A model generated the notes under the pieces. That model saw only the letters and a program-made list of their open reading frames with translations, searched no databases and was not told the DNA's origin. A program made the translations under genes and the position numbers. 20,400 bases of DNA from Krasilnikovozyma curviuscula. Taxonomy: Eukaryota > Basidiomycota > Tremellomycetes > Cystofilobasidiales > Mrakiaceae. Below are positions 10,884-19,135 of the stretch, in pieces (the stretch's first letter is position 1; the number at the start of each line of letters is the position of its first letter). Location: the NCBI GenBank assembly GCA_014825775.1, contig MVAQ01000320.1, positions 1-20,400 of the forward strand. Direction: 5' to 3'.

Positions 10884-12468
10884 CTAGTTTATCTATAGTT
10901 AAGAAAAAAGAGAGCATGCAAAGTTCTTGTCAGAAAGTAGTGGTAGATACAGGACAACCAAGCAGATCTTCGGTTAAGAAAACACTCACTCTTTTCAATC
11001 TCTCGACATTTGTCATAATCTTCAAGTCCAATCCTTCAGCTTTCTCAGTGACTCTAATCAGCCTTTCATTGTGACCTTTAATTTCTTCGCCTGTTTTGAT
11101 GCAAAGTGGGCACCGAAAGTTAATCAAAACAATACAGGCGAATTAGTCAGAAAACTTGCGCAGTGAATCATGTACAAACATATAGACATGACAACTTACC
11201 TGCTGCCATAGCCAGCTGTTTCAGTCGTCGGGTCACATCCAATGTTTCGTCAAGATTGTCATCAAGCTCATCTTCCAGCTCGTCATCGGACGCAGTGGCT
11301 TCGAATCTGAGATTTCCATGGAGAAAGCAGTCAGAAGAACACACTACATGAGAATAAATTCTGGGTCGCTTACTGATATTTCTTTCTCTCCTCCTTTCTA
11401 GCAGCCAACGCACCAGCAGTAGGTTGCCGGCCACCCATCTGATTGAGTTGCCTGTCGCCTAATCGGCGTTGAGTAGCTTGGACGTCAACTCTAGCTTGAG
11501 CACGCTCTTCCGACTCCTGGATATGTCGATCAGTGATCCTACGCTCTTCAGCCATTCGTTTACCCTCCTGAATGGCCATCCAATCAAGATGGATTACAGT
11601 CAGTTTGTGCTTCAATGGGAGCAAATGACATTGTCAAAACACACCTTGTTGAAGGTTGGCCCAACTGGAACAAAAATGCTCCTGTTGAGTTTCCTGAGCT
11701 CAGTAGTTTTGTCGTCAGCTCTGGAACTGGCGGCTTTCGCGAGATCAAGGTGCCTTTCAGTTGAAGCAATTCGTTCTGCAGATAAAAATGTAATGCCAGA
11801 GTGTGTTAAGAATCGAAGACTGGAAAGATCACGAAAAGGACCGTACCGGACTGATCGGCTAATTTGGTAATGGTGCCTCGAGCAGTCTCCTCTGCCTCTC
11901 TTGCGATTCGAAGAGCATTTCTGGTGGTAGCGAAAGACGAAAGGAAATCATCACGGTGAGGGTCAGTACGAACAGCAGAGAGATTCCACAAGTCGAGGAG
12001 AAGATTTATAGGAGAGAGATGATAATTTTGAAGAGAGGCTGACCTGGTACTACCGAGTGACTCCTGCTTCACTCCTCGAATATCCCTCTTGATCGACTCG
12101 ACATCCTCATCCTCGTCCTGTAACTGACCACCTTCCTGTGCTTGATTGCCATCTCTATCTTCATACTGTCTCCTTCCTGGTTCCCTCGTCACCGCACCTG
12201 GGTTGTATCCAGCAAAGAGGGCCGCTCGCGTTGGGTCGGATTCTGGGCCTCTGTTCGCAGGAGCAGGCTTGTTGGACGTAGCATAAGGATCTCTTGAAGC
12301 ATACGAGGGGGCAGGTGAGCTTGAGTTTCTAGCATAAGGGTCTGACGAACTCCCACCGCCCAACAACTGGGACCTGGCAGACTGGGATGGCTGCGGCTGG
12401 CTTGCTGGTGTTTCGGATGGAGGAAGGGGAATTGACGACGACGATGATTTCTTTTTGAAGAAGGACAT
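10884..12468 (-). CDS. SEC9: Sec9/SNAP-25-family Qbc-SNARE
   Basis: Exons on the minus strand: 12468-12044, 11920-11847, 11775-11645, 11567-11374, 11306-11200, 11090-10990, 10892-10884; 346 aa. Sec9 pairs with a plasma-membrane syntaxin and a vesicle R-SNARE to drive exocytic fusion. The first ~115 residues are a Ser/Pro/Gln-rich disordered leader. The Qb helix follows, with KQESLGSTRNALRIA and KLADQSERI, and aligns without gaps to SNAP-25; Gln165 is the zero-layer glutamine. After a linker, the Qc helix runs from about 283 to 344 (DDNLDETLDVTRRLKQL, EEIKGHNERLIRVTEKAE). There is no transmembrane segment and no Cys palmitoylation cluster, as in yeast Sec9. At the Qc zero-layer position the residue is His317, not Gln. 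The last coding exon is only 9 nt; reading through that intron would give a different tail. Start ATG 12468 begins the MSFFKKKSS leader. Confidence 0.9.
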
Positions 12469-13540
12469 GATTGAGTGAACTGGATGGGAATAGAGATAAC
12501 CGCTTCTTGCTGCTGGTAGGGTCTTCCGTCGTGAGCTGATTGGAAACGACGTTCAACGTTGGGAGCCAGATACAATGCTGTGGTCCAGAGCCGCATCGCC
12601 CCCTTCTCTCTACCAGGGGCTTTATTCTTTCCACCGACTTTTCTTCTCACATCATGATGGGGCTTGCCATCCTACCCCGTATATTCCAGCAAACTACACG
12701 TCCTCTTCTATTCTTTCCAACACCTATGTACTCTAACTTTCGATTCCAACTGGATGAACTGCTGCTCCAGGAGCGCGAGAAACTCGCTGCATTTTGGTGT
12801 ACAAGACAGGTAGTGGGGAAACTTTCAACAAGCCTAACGGAGAAGAAACGCCCTTTTGTTGTCAATCGTAGAAGCCTGTATTTCAGGTTATAGACTTGTA
12901 ATCCCAGTTATCCGAAAATCATAGGGTCAAGAGGGCGGGAAATGAGAAAACAAAAGGTGCGACGAGCAAAGTGTTCAGGAGAGATAGATGTTGTCACTCA
13001 ATCAGAGTACATTTGAGCGACCATCTTTCTTCCTATTGATTCATAAACGACAAGTTCAGATTAACTTGCGACTCATCATCACCACAGTGATACACTTTGA
13101 CGTGGAACTGAAAAGTCAGTGGTTCATGAGTTATCGGCCGACCAAGAATCAGCAGGTCCCTAACTCGGTAATGCTGCTATAGTGTTGTGAGAACTGAGCA
13201 AGCGACTGAAGATGGGTGAACTTGCGCGCAGGATCAAATAGAGTGGCTCACTGATAAGGTGTGTATAGGAATTTGTTGGTCATTCTTCGTAAAGAAGCAA
13301 AGACACAGATATGAATAAAAGCTATAGTTACCAGGATGGAACTATGAGAGCAGAAAGCTGGAACATGTCAGAATGCTTCGCGCTGGTAACAACACCCGTA
13401 ATCTGATGCAGGAGTATCTGGCCTAATCCTGATCGAGAGATATCTACAAGGCGAAATTCATACTAAAGCGTAACCTAAAGGGAAGGGGAAAATGGAGAGA
13501 TGTCAGCGCAACCGTCGAGGTCGGGTTTGTTTTACTGCCT
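12469..13540. other. Long non-coding stretch upstream of SEC9
   Basis: About 1.1 kb. The first few hundred bases should hold the SEC9 promoter and 5' leader. An open plus-strand frame at 12540-12893 has no recognisable family, runs through what should be the promoter, and lacks codon-level support. From 12900 to 13540 I find no coding exon, RNA gene or clear repeat. This is the boundary between the gene block and the repeat-rich block. Confidence 0.45.
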
Positions 13541-13546
13541 GCGCCT

Positions 13547-13571
13547 GGAACAAAGTATCAGAAGGTAATAT
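13547..13571 (-). repeat. Half-copy of the palindrome-ended repeat
   Basis: Contains CCTGGAACAAAGTATCAGAAG, a degenerate match to one half of the 39-bp palindromic end found in the copies to the right. The second half is lost. Confidence 0.45.
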
Positions 13572-13602
13572 CTAGAATAACAATAGACTTAGATGACTAA
13601 CC

Positions 13603-13712
13603 TGCACCAGGAACTAAGTATCGGAAGTAGTTCAAAGTGCAAGTCTTGTACACAGAAGATACAATATAGGGGGCGCGCTTTGGCACCTAGCAAGTCCCGG
13701 CGCAATATCAAC
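13603..13712 (-). repeat. Palindrome-ended repeat, copy 1 (reverse orientation)
   Basis: Starts with the palindromic end at 13603-13641 (outer arms TGCACC and the degenerate AGTGCA, inner arms GAACTA and TAGTTC). It continues through the GC-rich part and ends GGCGCAATATCAAC. The strand given is relative to the orientation with the palindrome at the right. It is about 110 bp and faces copy 2 outward. Confidence 0.7.
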
Positions 13713-14042
13713 ACATTTCAGCAGTAATAAGTCAAAATGCTATCTACAAAAGTCTTTGGTGCCACGTACTTGGGCACGGGAATCTCAAAAAGACGTTTGT
13801 TGTTGTTACCGATGCAGATCAAGTTCAAGAGAAGGCTGATGATCGAACGAGTAACGCATGGATCTGAAACCAAAACTTGATGTGGTACCTATACAATGTA
13901 TTCAGCCTTACAAAAAGATGCCACCAGACAAAAAAAACTACAGCGCGGACTGACATCTGACATCGATTTGTCCTACCCTGTCCGCCAGAGAAATCAAAGT
14001 TGTCAACTGCGCTCTGTTACCTTTTCCAATCCCCTTGCAAGT

Positions 14043-14156
14043 GTTGTTATAGCGCCGCAACTTGCTAAGCGCGAAAGCACGCCTCCTATATAGTTGTATC
14101 TTCTGCGCACAAGATTTGCACCTCAAACTACTTCTGATACTTAGTTCCTGGTGCAG
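14043..14156 (+). repeat. Palindrome-ended repeat, copy 2
   Basis: Begins GTTGTTATAGCGCCGC, has TATATAG in the middle, and ends with the palindrome at 14117-14155 and a final G. Together with copy 1 it gives a roughly 550-bp segment bounded by inverted ~110-bp arms with no evident coding content inside. Direct repeats that would mark a target-site duplication are not evident at the outer ends. Confidence 0.7.
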
Positions 14157-14168
14157 CGAAATTTCAAT

Positions 14169-14940
14169 AACAAGTTCTCCAGAGCAGGGGGAGTTAGATA
14201 GAGCAAGTGATCAGGATGCGGCGCAAATAAAATTGAAGCGGCCAGATTGCCCTGGCGGCGCTCCAGACATTTTAGCTGCGCTGGCAAAAGGAAGAAAAAT
14301 TTCCTCGCCTGGTGAAGAGAACCTCATTTACATTCAGCATTGTGGATCGACTAAGCAAGGGTCTCTTCATCCAGAGATTCAAAAGGAGTTATGTACTATA
14401 ATTTCATCAGAGCAGGGGGAGATTGCAAATGATCAAGACTTCAGAGCAGGGGGAGTTAGATAAAGCAAGTGATCAGGATGCGGCGCAAATAAATATAAAG
14501 CTGTTAGATAATCCTGGCGGCGCGCCAGACATTCTGACTGCGCTGGCAAAAGGAAAAATTTCCTCGCCTGGTGAAGAGAACCCCATCTACATTCAGCATT
14601 GTGGATCGACTAAGCAAGGGTCTCTTCATCCAGGTGAGTAGCTAGCTATTGATATCGATCTACATTCAGCATTGTGGATCGACTAAGCAAGGGTCTCTTC
14701 ATCCAGGTCCCGTCACCCAGTCTCAAGCAAGATGCGCAGCCAAGCAAAATAAACAATGTCAGAGGGCCTGAGATTTGGCCGCGGTAGCTAACTTCCCAAA
14801 TTCGCCTGAGAGGGACAGAACCCCATATGCTTTCCTTGAACGTGGGTTACGTAAGTGTCCAGTCCATCCAGGAAACGAAGCATTTCAGTTTAACTACAAC
14901 CCGTTAGCAATTGTACAAACACAGCCCCAACAAGTGTAAG
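14169..14940 (+). pseudogene. Tandem coding-like repeat unit with downstream open frame, unrecognised
   Basis: Unit 1 spans 14181-14374 and unit 2 14443-14633, starting 262 bp apart. Unit 3 (14660-14708) keeps only the last ~49 bp, almost identical in all three. In the shared frame units 1 and 2 both read EQGELD(R/K)ASDQDAAQ, then PGGAPDIL, SSPGEEN and IQHCGSTKQGSLHP. Units 1 and 2 differ by codon-sized indels and many substitutions without losing frame. Unit 3 runs on in frame to 14938, broken once by TGA at 14769, through ERDRTPYAFLERGLRKCPVHP. I do not recognise any of it as a known family. A fourth, badly decayed copy is at about 16105-16200. Most likely this is the remains of a gene, perhaps carried by a mobile element, with an internal tandem duplication. 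The frame conservation is what I see; the former coding role is inference. Confidence 0.5.
14409..14452 (+). repeat. Short direct repeat between tandem units
   Basis: AGAGCAGGGGGA occurs at 14409 and again at 14443, as well as at 14181 at the head of unit 1. The extra copy suggests slippage or unequal crossing-over at the unit boundary. Confidence 0.6.
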
Positions 14941-15040
14941 CTCTGTCAAAGCAAGATCAAAGCAAATGTCAAACACTGACTATACTTTCCATTGTTCAGA
15001 AGTCGCATTGGGGTAGTGGGAAAGTATTATATTTGTTCTA

Positions 15041-15152
15041 CTACACCAGGCAAGAACTAGATACCAGAAGTAGTTCGAGGTACAGTTACACTGCGCTCAG
15101 TTATTAAATTTACAGCTGAGGCAATGTGACGCTTAGTAGGTCGCGGCGCAAC
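15041..15152 (-). repeat. Palindrome-ended repeat, copy 3 (reverse orientation, divergent)
   Basis: Degenerate palindrome at 15041-15085 (CTACACCAGG...GTTCGAGGTACAG), followed by an internal part closest to copy 6 (GCTCAG, TTACAGCTGAGGCAATGTG) and ending GTCGCGGCGCAACAAC. It belongs to a sub-type shared with copy 6. Confidence 0.6.
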
Positions 15153-15239
15153 AACACTCCCACTTGCTGCTACTCCCACTAAACTCAAGCTTCTACAATG
15201 TGAACATCTGTCGCTTGCACCTTTGTGCCGATATCAATT

Positions 15240-15349
15240 GATATTGCGCCGCGACTCGTTAAGCGCCAAAGCGCGCCTCCTATATAGGTGTACCTTCTGT
15301 GCACAAGACTTGCACCTCGAACTACTTCTGATACTAGTTTCTGGTGCAG
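15240..15349 (+). repeat. Palindrome-ended repeat, copy 4
   Basis: Begins GATATTGCGCCGCGACTCG, carries TATATAGG, and ends with the palindrome at 15311-15348. It faces copy 3, so the two bound a roughly 310-bp inverted-arm segment. The sequence just right of it (AACAATAATATC) also follows copy 5. Confidence 0.7.
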
Positions 15350-15387
15350 TTAAACAATAATATCTGCCATTATATCTGCTGGTATTG

Positions 15388-15498
15388 TTGGTATTGCGCC
15401 GCAACTCGCTAAGCGCCAAAGCGCGCCTTCTATATAGTAGCTTTATTTGCGCACAAGACTTGCACCTCGACTACTTCTGATACTTATTTCTGGTGCAC
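15388..15498 (+). repeat. Palindrome-ended repeat, copy 5
   Basis: Same order of parts as copy 4, with the palindrome at 15461-15497. It lies directly against the left (3') end of the minus-strand copia relic. Copies 4 and 5 lie 38 bp apart in the same direction. Confidence 0.7.
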
Positions 15499-16085
15499 TC
15501 TCAACAATAATATCATCTCTAGCGTTCCGACAGGAATGATTCTCAACGTCCCGTTCGCAACTTGACCGCGGGTGAAGTGAAAGTGATTCATAGCACTTCA
15601 CCTCAGTATGTTGCGTTCGTTGGTGGGAGAAGGGGTTGTTAGCAAGAGCGATTGCTCCCATGATGTCTTCTTATATGACTATGGGTTGTTGATTATGTTC
15701 GTAGGGAGAGATGATAAGCGTCGATAGCCAGCAAGCTTCTTTTCCTGCCTCAGCAAGAGCGACCTACTCTGCTTCTCAAGTTGGAAAGACAGTGCTGTTC
15801 TCTTTCTTGGACCTCCACCTGATTGCTTCTCCGTTGAGCATTGAAATGAAGTCGCTGTGTGACTTCCTTCCCTTCCATCTCTCTCCGAAGCATGGTTTGC
15901 ATCTGAGAAAGCGTCAGATTCAACGTCTCTAGCCCACAGCTCAACTTCTTCCAGTCCTCTGAGGCCAGCACCTTCTTGAAGACCTCTCAATGTCGTTTCC
16001 CAGGCTCGACACTGAACTGTGCCAACCTGCCAACGATGTATGCTAAGCCTGGCCTTGTCTCGCCTCAAAGAAAGGGGAGCATGGT
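15499..16085 (-). mobile_element. Ty1/copia RT-RNase H relic
   Basis: Read on the minus strand across several frames, this gives the end of a copia reverse transcriptase (TRPGLAYIVGRLAQFSVEPG), then RNase H pieces: SDANHASERDGR, GEAIRWRSKKENSTVFPT, EAE(stop)VALAEAGKEACW and GAIALANNPFSHQRTQH. At least five in-frame stops and several frame changes are present, so it is dead and older than the other copia pieces. It is flanked by repeat copy 5 on one side and a decayed copy of the tandem coding-like unit on the other. The order of motifs is the usual copia order. Confidence 0.75.
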
Positions 16086-16104
16086 AGTAGTAGTGATCTG
16101 GTTG

Positions 16105-16200
16105 CGCCGCAAAAGAATGCAAAGGCGCCTGATATTTTAGCGCAAATACAGTAGGAAGATTTTTCGCCTGAGGTGAAGAGAACCCCTTCTACATTTCTCT
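16105..16200 (+). repeat. Decayed fourth copy of the tandem coding-like unit
   Basis: Matches units 1 and 2 at GCGCC...GATATTTTAGC...TTTTTCGCCTGAGGTGAAGAGAACCCC...TACATT with many gaps. The frame is not preserved. This places a diverged member of the unit about 1.5 kb from the others. Confidence 0.5.
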
Positions 16201-16278
16201 CAGTGGAACAGCCTACTGAAAGTGATTCTCCTCACCCAAGAGTAATGAAGATCCTACGAGCCACCCAGCGCATTGACA

Positions 16279-16392
16279 TGTTGTTTTGCGCCGAGACTTA
16301 TTCAGCGCCACATTGCCTCAGCTGTATAGTTAGTAGCTGAGCGCAGTGTAACTGCACCTCGAACTACTTCTGATACTTACTTACTGGTGCAG
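16279..16392 (+). repeat. Palindrome-ended repeat, copy 6
   Basis: Begins TTGTTTTGCGCCGAGAC, has CAGCTGTATAGTTAGTAGC in the middle, and ends with the palindrome at 16353-16391. Its internal part matches copy 3 rather than copies 2, 4, 5 and 7. Confidence 0.7.
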
Positions 16393-16421
16393 TTGAATAA
16401 TAAAGAACTCCCTGATATTTT

Positions 16422-16455
16422 AGAAATGACTGCACTAGGAACTATAAGTCAGAAG
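16422..16455 (-). repeat. Half-copy of the palindromic end abutting copy 7
   Basis: TGCACTAGGAACTATAAGTC is one half of the palindromic end in reverse orientation. It runs straight into the start of copy 7. With copy 7 it forms a ~150-bp segment with inverted ends, like an internally deleted form of the longer inverted-arm segments. Confidence 0.55.
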
Positions 16456-16456
16456 C

Positions 16457-16570
16457 GTTGTTATAGCGCCGCGACTTGCTAAGCGCCAAAGCGCGCCTCC
16501 TGTATGGTTGCTTCATTTGCGCACAAGACTTGCACCTCGAACTACTTCTGATACTTAGTTCCTGGTGCAG
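16457..16570 (+). repeat. Palindrome-ended repeat, copy 7
   Basis: Best-preserved copy: GTTGTTATAGCGCCGCGACT at the left, palindrome at 16531-16569 at the right. Its right edge joins the inverted gag fragment. If it were a solo LTR it would start TGTTATAG and end GGTGCA, but no flanking 5-bp duplication is visible. Confidence 0.7.
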
Positions 16571-16668
16571 TCAATCCAATAAGACCAACACCCTTCATAT
16601 ACGCTTCAAGGCCTGACTTCCATCGTGGATAGTCAGAGACGGAATTGAGTGTTGCGACGAGTCTAAGT
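16571..16668 (-). pseudogene. Inverted N-terminal fragment of a copia gag
   Basis: On the minus strand an open frame reads SVSDYPRWKSGLEAYMKGVG and then LIGLT before running into repeat copy 7. The Tyr-x-x-Trp followed by a Leu-rich helix is the start of copia Gag. The plus-strand gag that begins 45 bp to the right lacks exactly this part and opens with the next expected section. The fragment is thus inverted relative to the rest. Recognition rests on a short stretch, so confidence is moderate. Confidence 0.55.
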
Positions 16669-16702
16669 GGCGCTAAGTAGTAAGTCGCGGCGCAATAACA
16701 AC
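16669..16702 (-). repeat. Partial palindrome-ended repeat (left end only, reverse)
   Basis: GGCGCTAAGT and GTCGCGGCGCAATAACAAC match the reverse complement of the left end of the repeat family. The palindromic end is absent. It sits precisely between the inverted gag fragment and the plus-strand gag remainder, and is inverted relative to copy 7. Confidence 0.55.
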
Positions 16703-16712
16703 AGGTCTATGG

Positions 16713-17487
16713 ATGTACTTTGAGAAGAAGCCTGGAGGAGAATTGAGAAAGCCAGAGCCAGATGAGAAATCAAAAGAGAGGGAAAGTTGGAAGGTAGCCG
16801 TGGATAAGTGTATTGGTCTCACCTTACAGACCCTAGGCAGTGGTATACACATCAGTTCCACCTATCACACCCACCCAATTACCCTTATTGCCTATATCAA
16901 GTCACTCTACTCCGGTAGAACCATCGCCGACGTTCTCACCATCAACGACCGATACATTACCCATCGCTGCATTGAAGGAATCATCTCCTACCTCCGTGAG
17001 ATGAACGACTTCACCGATGACCTCATCGATCTTGAGAAGTCATTGACGACGGAAAACATTACACGCCATGTCCGTTCTTCGCTGTCTCAGGGAATCTTCA
17101 TACAACGACATTCGCTTGGATATGGAGAAATTGCTGGTTACAAGACCGGAGGATTTTACCTACGAGCTAACTGAGAAGTTTTTTATGCAGAGGGTTCATG
17201 AGGAAGAGAATGAGAAAAAGGATGCAGTCTTTGCAGCAAGATTGGGAGGAGGTGGACTTTCACCAGGAGCTATTGGAAAAACAATCAGAAGTTCAGCGGT
17301 ACCAGGACGCAACGACCGAGCCAACTTGACTCTCCCTGGTTCCAGACGCTGCTTGAAGTGTTTGAAGTTCGGCCACCAAAAGTCCTCTTGCTATGCTCGC
17401 GCCTATGTCATTGACATAGGCGCGAGGTCAACACTATTCCACCTGGTCATGAATCTTTGGAGATATGGGAAGCCAGTAGAGATATAA
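16713..17487 (+). pseudogene. Copia gag, truncated and frameshifted
   Basis: Two overlapping frames, 16713-17174 and 17068-17487, together give the gag core. ERESWKVAVDKCIGLTLQTL is in the first frame; PEDFTYELTEKFF and the zinc knuckle CLKCLKFGHQKSSC (CX2CX4HX4C, at 17350-17391) are in the second. A +1 change near 17060 separates them. The part N-terminal to this is missing here and lies inverted at 16571-16668. Just after the knuckle a perfect palindrome interrupts the usual sequence. Gag coats the element's RNA in virus-like particles; this copy cannot make an intact one. Confidence 0.75.
17396..17426. repeat. Perfect 31-bp palindrome after the gag zinc knuckle
   Basis: Two 15-base arms, CTCGCGCCTATGTCA and its exact reverse complement, are separated by one T. 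It starts five bases after the last Cys codon of the knuckle. The gag frame stays open through it. Confidence 0.9.
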
Positions 17488-17619
17488 AGAAATTGTTGCT
17501 GTTGCTGGTGTGAGGGGTTCCGATTCCGACTTTTATTCGCCGTTTCCAGAAAGCGATATCACTTTGTTCGCCTCGTCTTTAGCGGACTTGCAGCGGTTCA
17601 ACACAAATCCATCGCACAA

Positions 17620-17948
17620 GTTGACTCCGGCTGCTCTCGTTCTAAGTTTAACCATCGCAAATGGTTCAACTCACCTAACCTCGTCTCCGCCAGAAAACCT
17701 ATCACACTTGGTGACGGGAAGCAGATTTACTCCGTTGGGATGGGCTCATGGGGGATGTCGATTTGAGAGTTGACGTAGATGGAGAGGTGAAGATAATAAG
17801 GCTGAAGGACTGTCTGTTTGTTCCAGAGCTTTGGGGTAACCTGCTCTCTGTATCAAGCTTGGATGAACAGGGGTTCACGATCCTATTTGAGGGAAGAAGA
17901 TGTTTGGTCAGCACAAAACTTGGAAAAACAGTAGAGTGGCACCACTGA
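17620..17948 (+). pseudogene. Copia aspartic protease region, frameshifted
   Basis: One frame has VDSGCSR at 17620 onward (catalytic Asp-Ser-Gly at 17623-17631) and KPITLGDGKQIYSVGMG. A second frame from about 17751 continues with DVDLRVDVDGEV, LKDCLFVPELWGNLLSVSSL and DEQGFTILFEG, the usual copia protease-to-integrase lead-in. A frame change near 17750 and another near 17945 break the polyprotein. Confidence 0.75.
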
Positions 17949-19135
17949 ACGGATCTCTATACGAACTGGAGATACACGACCCAAATCAAGCACTAGCTGG
18001 GAAGGAGGCACATATACAGGAGCGACTAAAAGAGAGTAACGCTGTCAGAAAAAGGTTCTATTATGGGCGACCGAACGAAGTCAGGGAGTTACATCACGGT
18101 GTTACCCCCGCAGATGATAGGTCTACTGCTCAATTCAGTCCCTTATCAACTCCGACCATTCGTTCACATCCATCTTCATTTGATACAGCATTACGGTCTA
18201 CCGTAAATTAGGACCTTCTGCATAAAAGATGTGGACATGTTAGTGTCAAGCGTTTAAAGAAGATGGTGGGGAAAGGGATGCTGGGTGAACTCACGTTATC
18301 TACTCCCGAGACTGAACCATGCGAAGCATGTATCAGTTCCAAAATTATTCGAACATCCTTCAAATCCACCCACAGAAAAACCACAGGACTAGGCGAAATC
18401 ATCTCAGCAGATCTGTTTGGACTTCTCCTAGCTTCTCTTGGCGGCAAGCAATACGGCTTCGTCCTTGTTGATCATTACTCGTTATGGTTCGAGCTCATAT
18501 TATTGAAACACAAACATGAAGCGCTGAGACAGTGGGAGAAGTTCGTCAACGTAACAGAGAAGCAACTCACCGTTTCGATAAAGACTCTGAGAACAGACAG
18601 CGGAGGAGAATGGATCAGTCGAGAATTCATCGAAGCTCTGAAAAAACGAGGCATCAAACATGAACTCACAGTCCTGTACAATCCTGAACAAAACGGTCGT
18701 GCAGAGCGGGCCGTTCGAACGATCAATGAAGGAATTCGCGCACTGTTGGTGGGCTCAGGGCTTGGACAGCGGTGCTGGGCTGCAGCAGGACGTGCGTTTG
18801 TGTACGCTAGGAACCGTACGCTTTCAGTGGTATCCAGTGTCAAAACTCCAGAGGAACTATGGACACGGAAGAAACCGTCTGTCACTGAATTGAGGGTATT
18901 CGGATGCCTTGCCTACGTTCACGTACCAAAGGAACAACGAAAAACCCTCAGCTCAAAAGGCATTCGATGTATCTTTATGGGATATGGCCAAGAGGATGGC
19001 AGCAAGTCTTGGTTGTTCTGGGATCCCAAAGAACGAAGGGAGATCCGGGCCATCAGTGCTGTGTTCTTGCAGGACAAGACGTGTAAGGAGAGGAGGGAAG
19101 GGGAGGAGAACTACTTGAGGATCTCTCGTTCCTGA
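17949..19135 (+). pseudogene. Copia integrase with one in-frame stop
   Basis: The frame runs from about 17950 and is interrupted once, by TAG at 18209-18211, just before LLHKRCGH. The zinc-binding domain shows HX4H and CEAC. The catalytic core is complete: Asp in SADLFG, Asp in RTDSGGEW 62 residues later, and Glu in QNGRAERA with exactly 35 residues between the last two (DD35E). The GKQYGFVLVDHYSLW and VFGCLAYVHVP blocks are also in place. The stop replaces a residue where Trp or Gln would fit. The core is the best-preserved part of the element. Confidence 0.85.

Noticed and set aside
12540..12893. Plus-strand open frame upstream of SEC9
   Set aside because: No recognisable family, no splice-consistent extension, and it spans the expected SEC9 promoter and leader.
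14062..14463. A single intact gene covering the first tandem unit
   Set aside because: The frame begins inside repeat copy 2 and ends by running out of frame in the second unit; the unit itself is real but this ORF is not a credible gene.
13603..16570. CRISPR-like array
   Set aside because: Repeats are ~110 bp, in both orientations, irregularly spaced and in a eukaryotic intron-rich context; no spacers of uniform size.
13603..16570. tRNA-derived SINE or tRNA genes in the repeat copies
   Set aside because: A GTTCGAGG motif resembles a B box, but no A box at the right spacing and no cloverleaf can be drawn.
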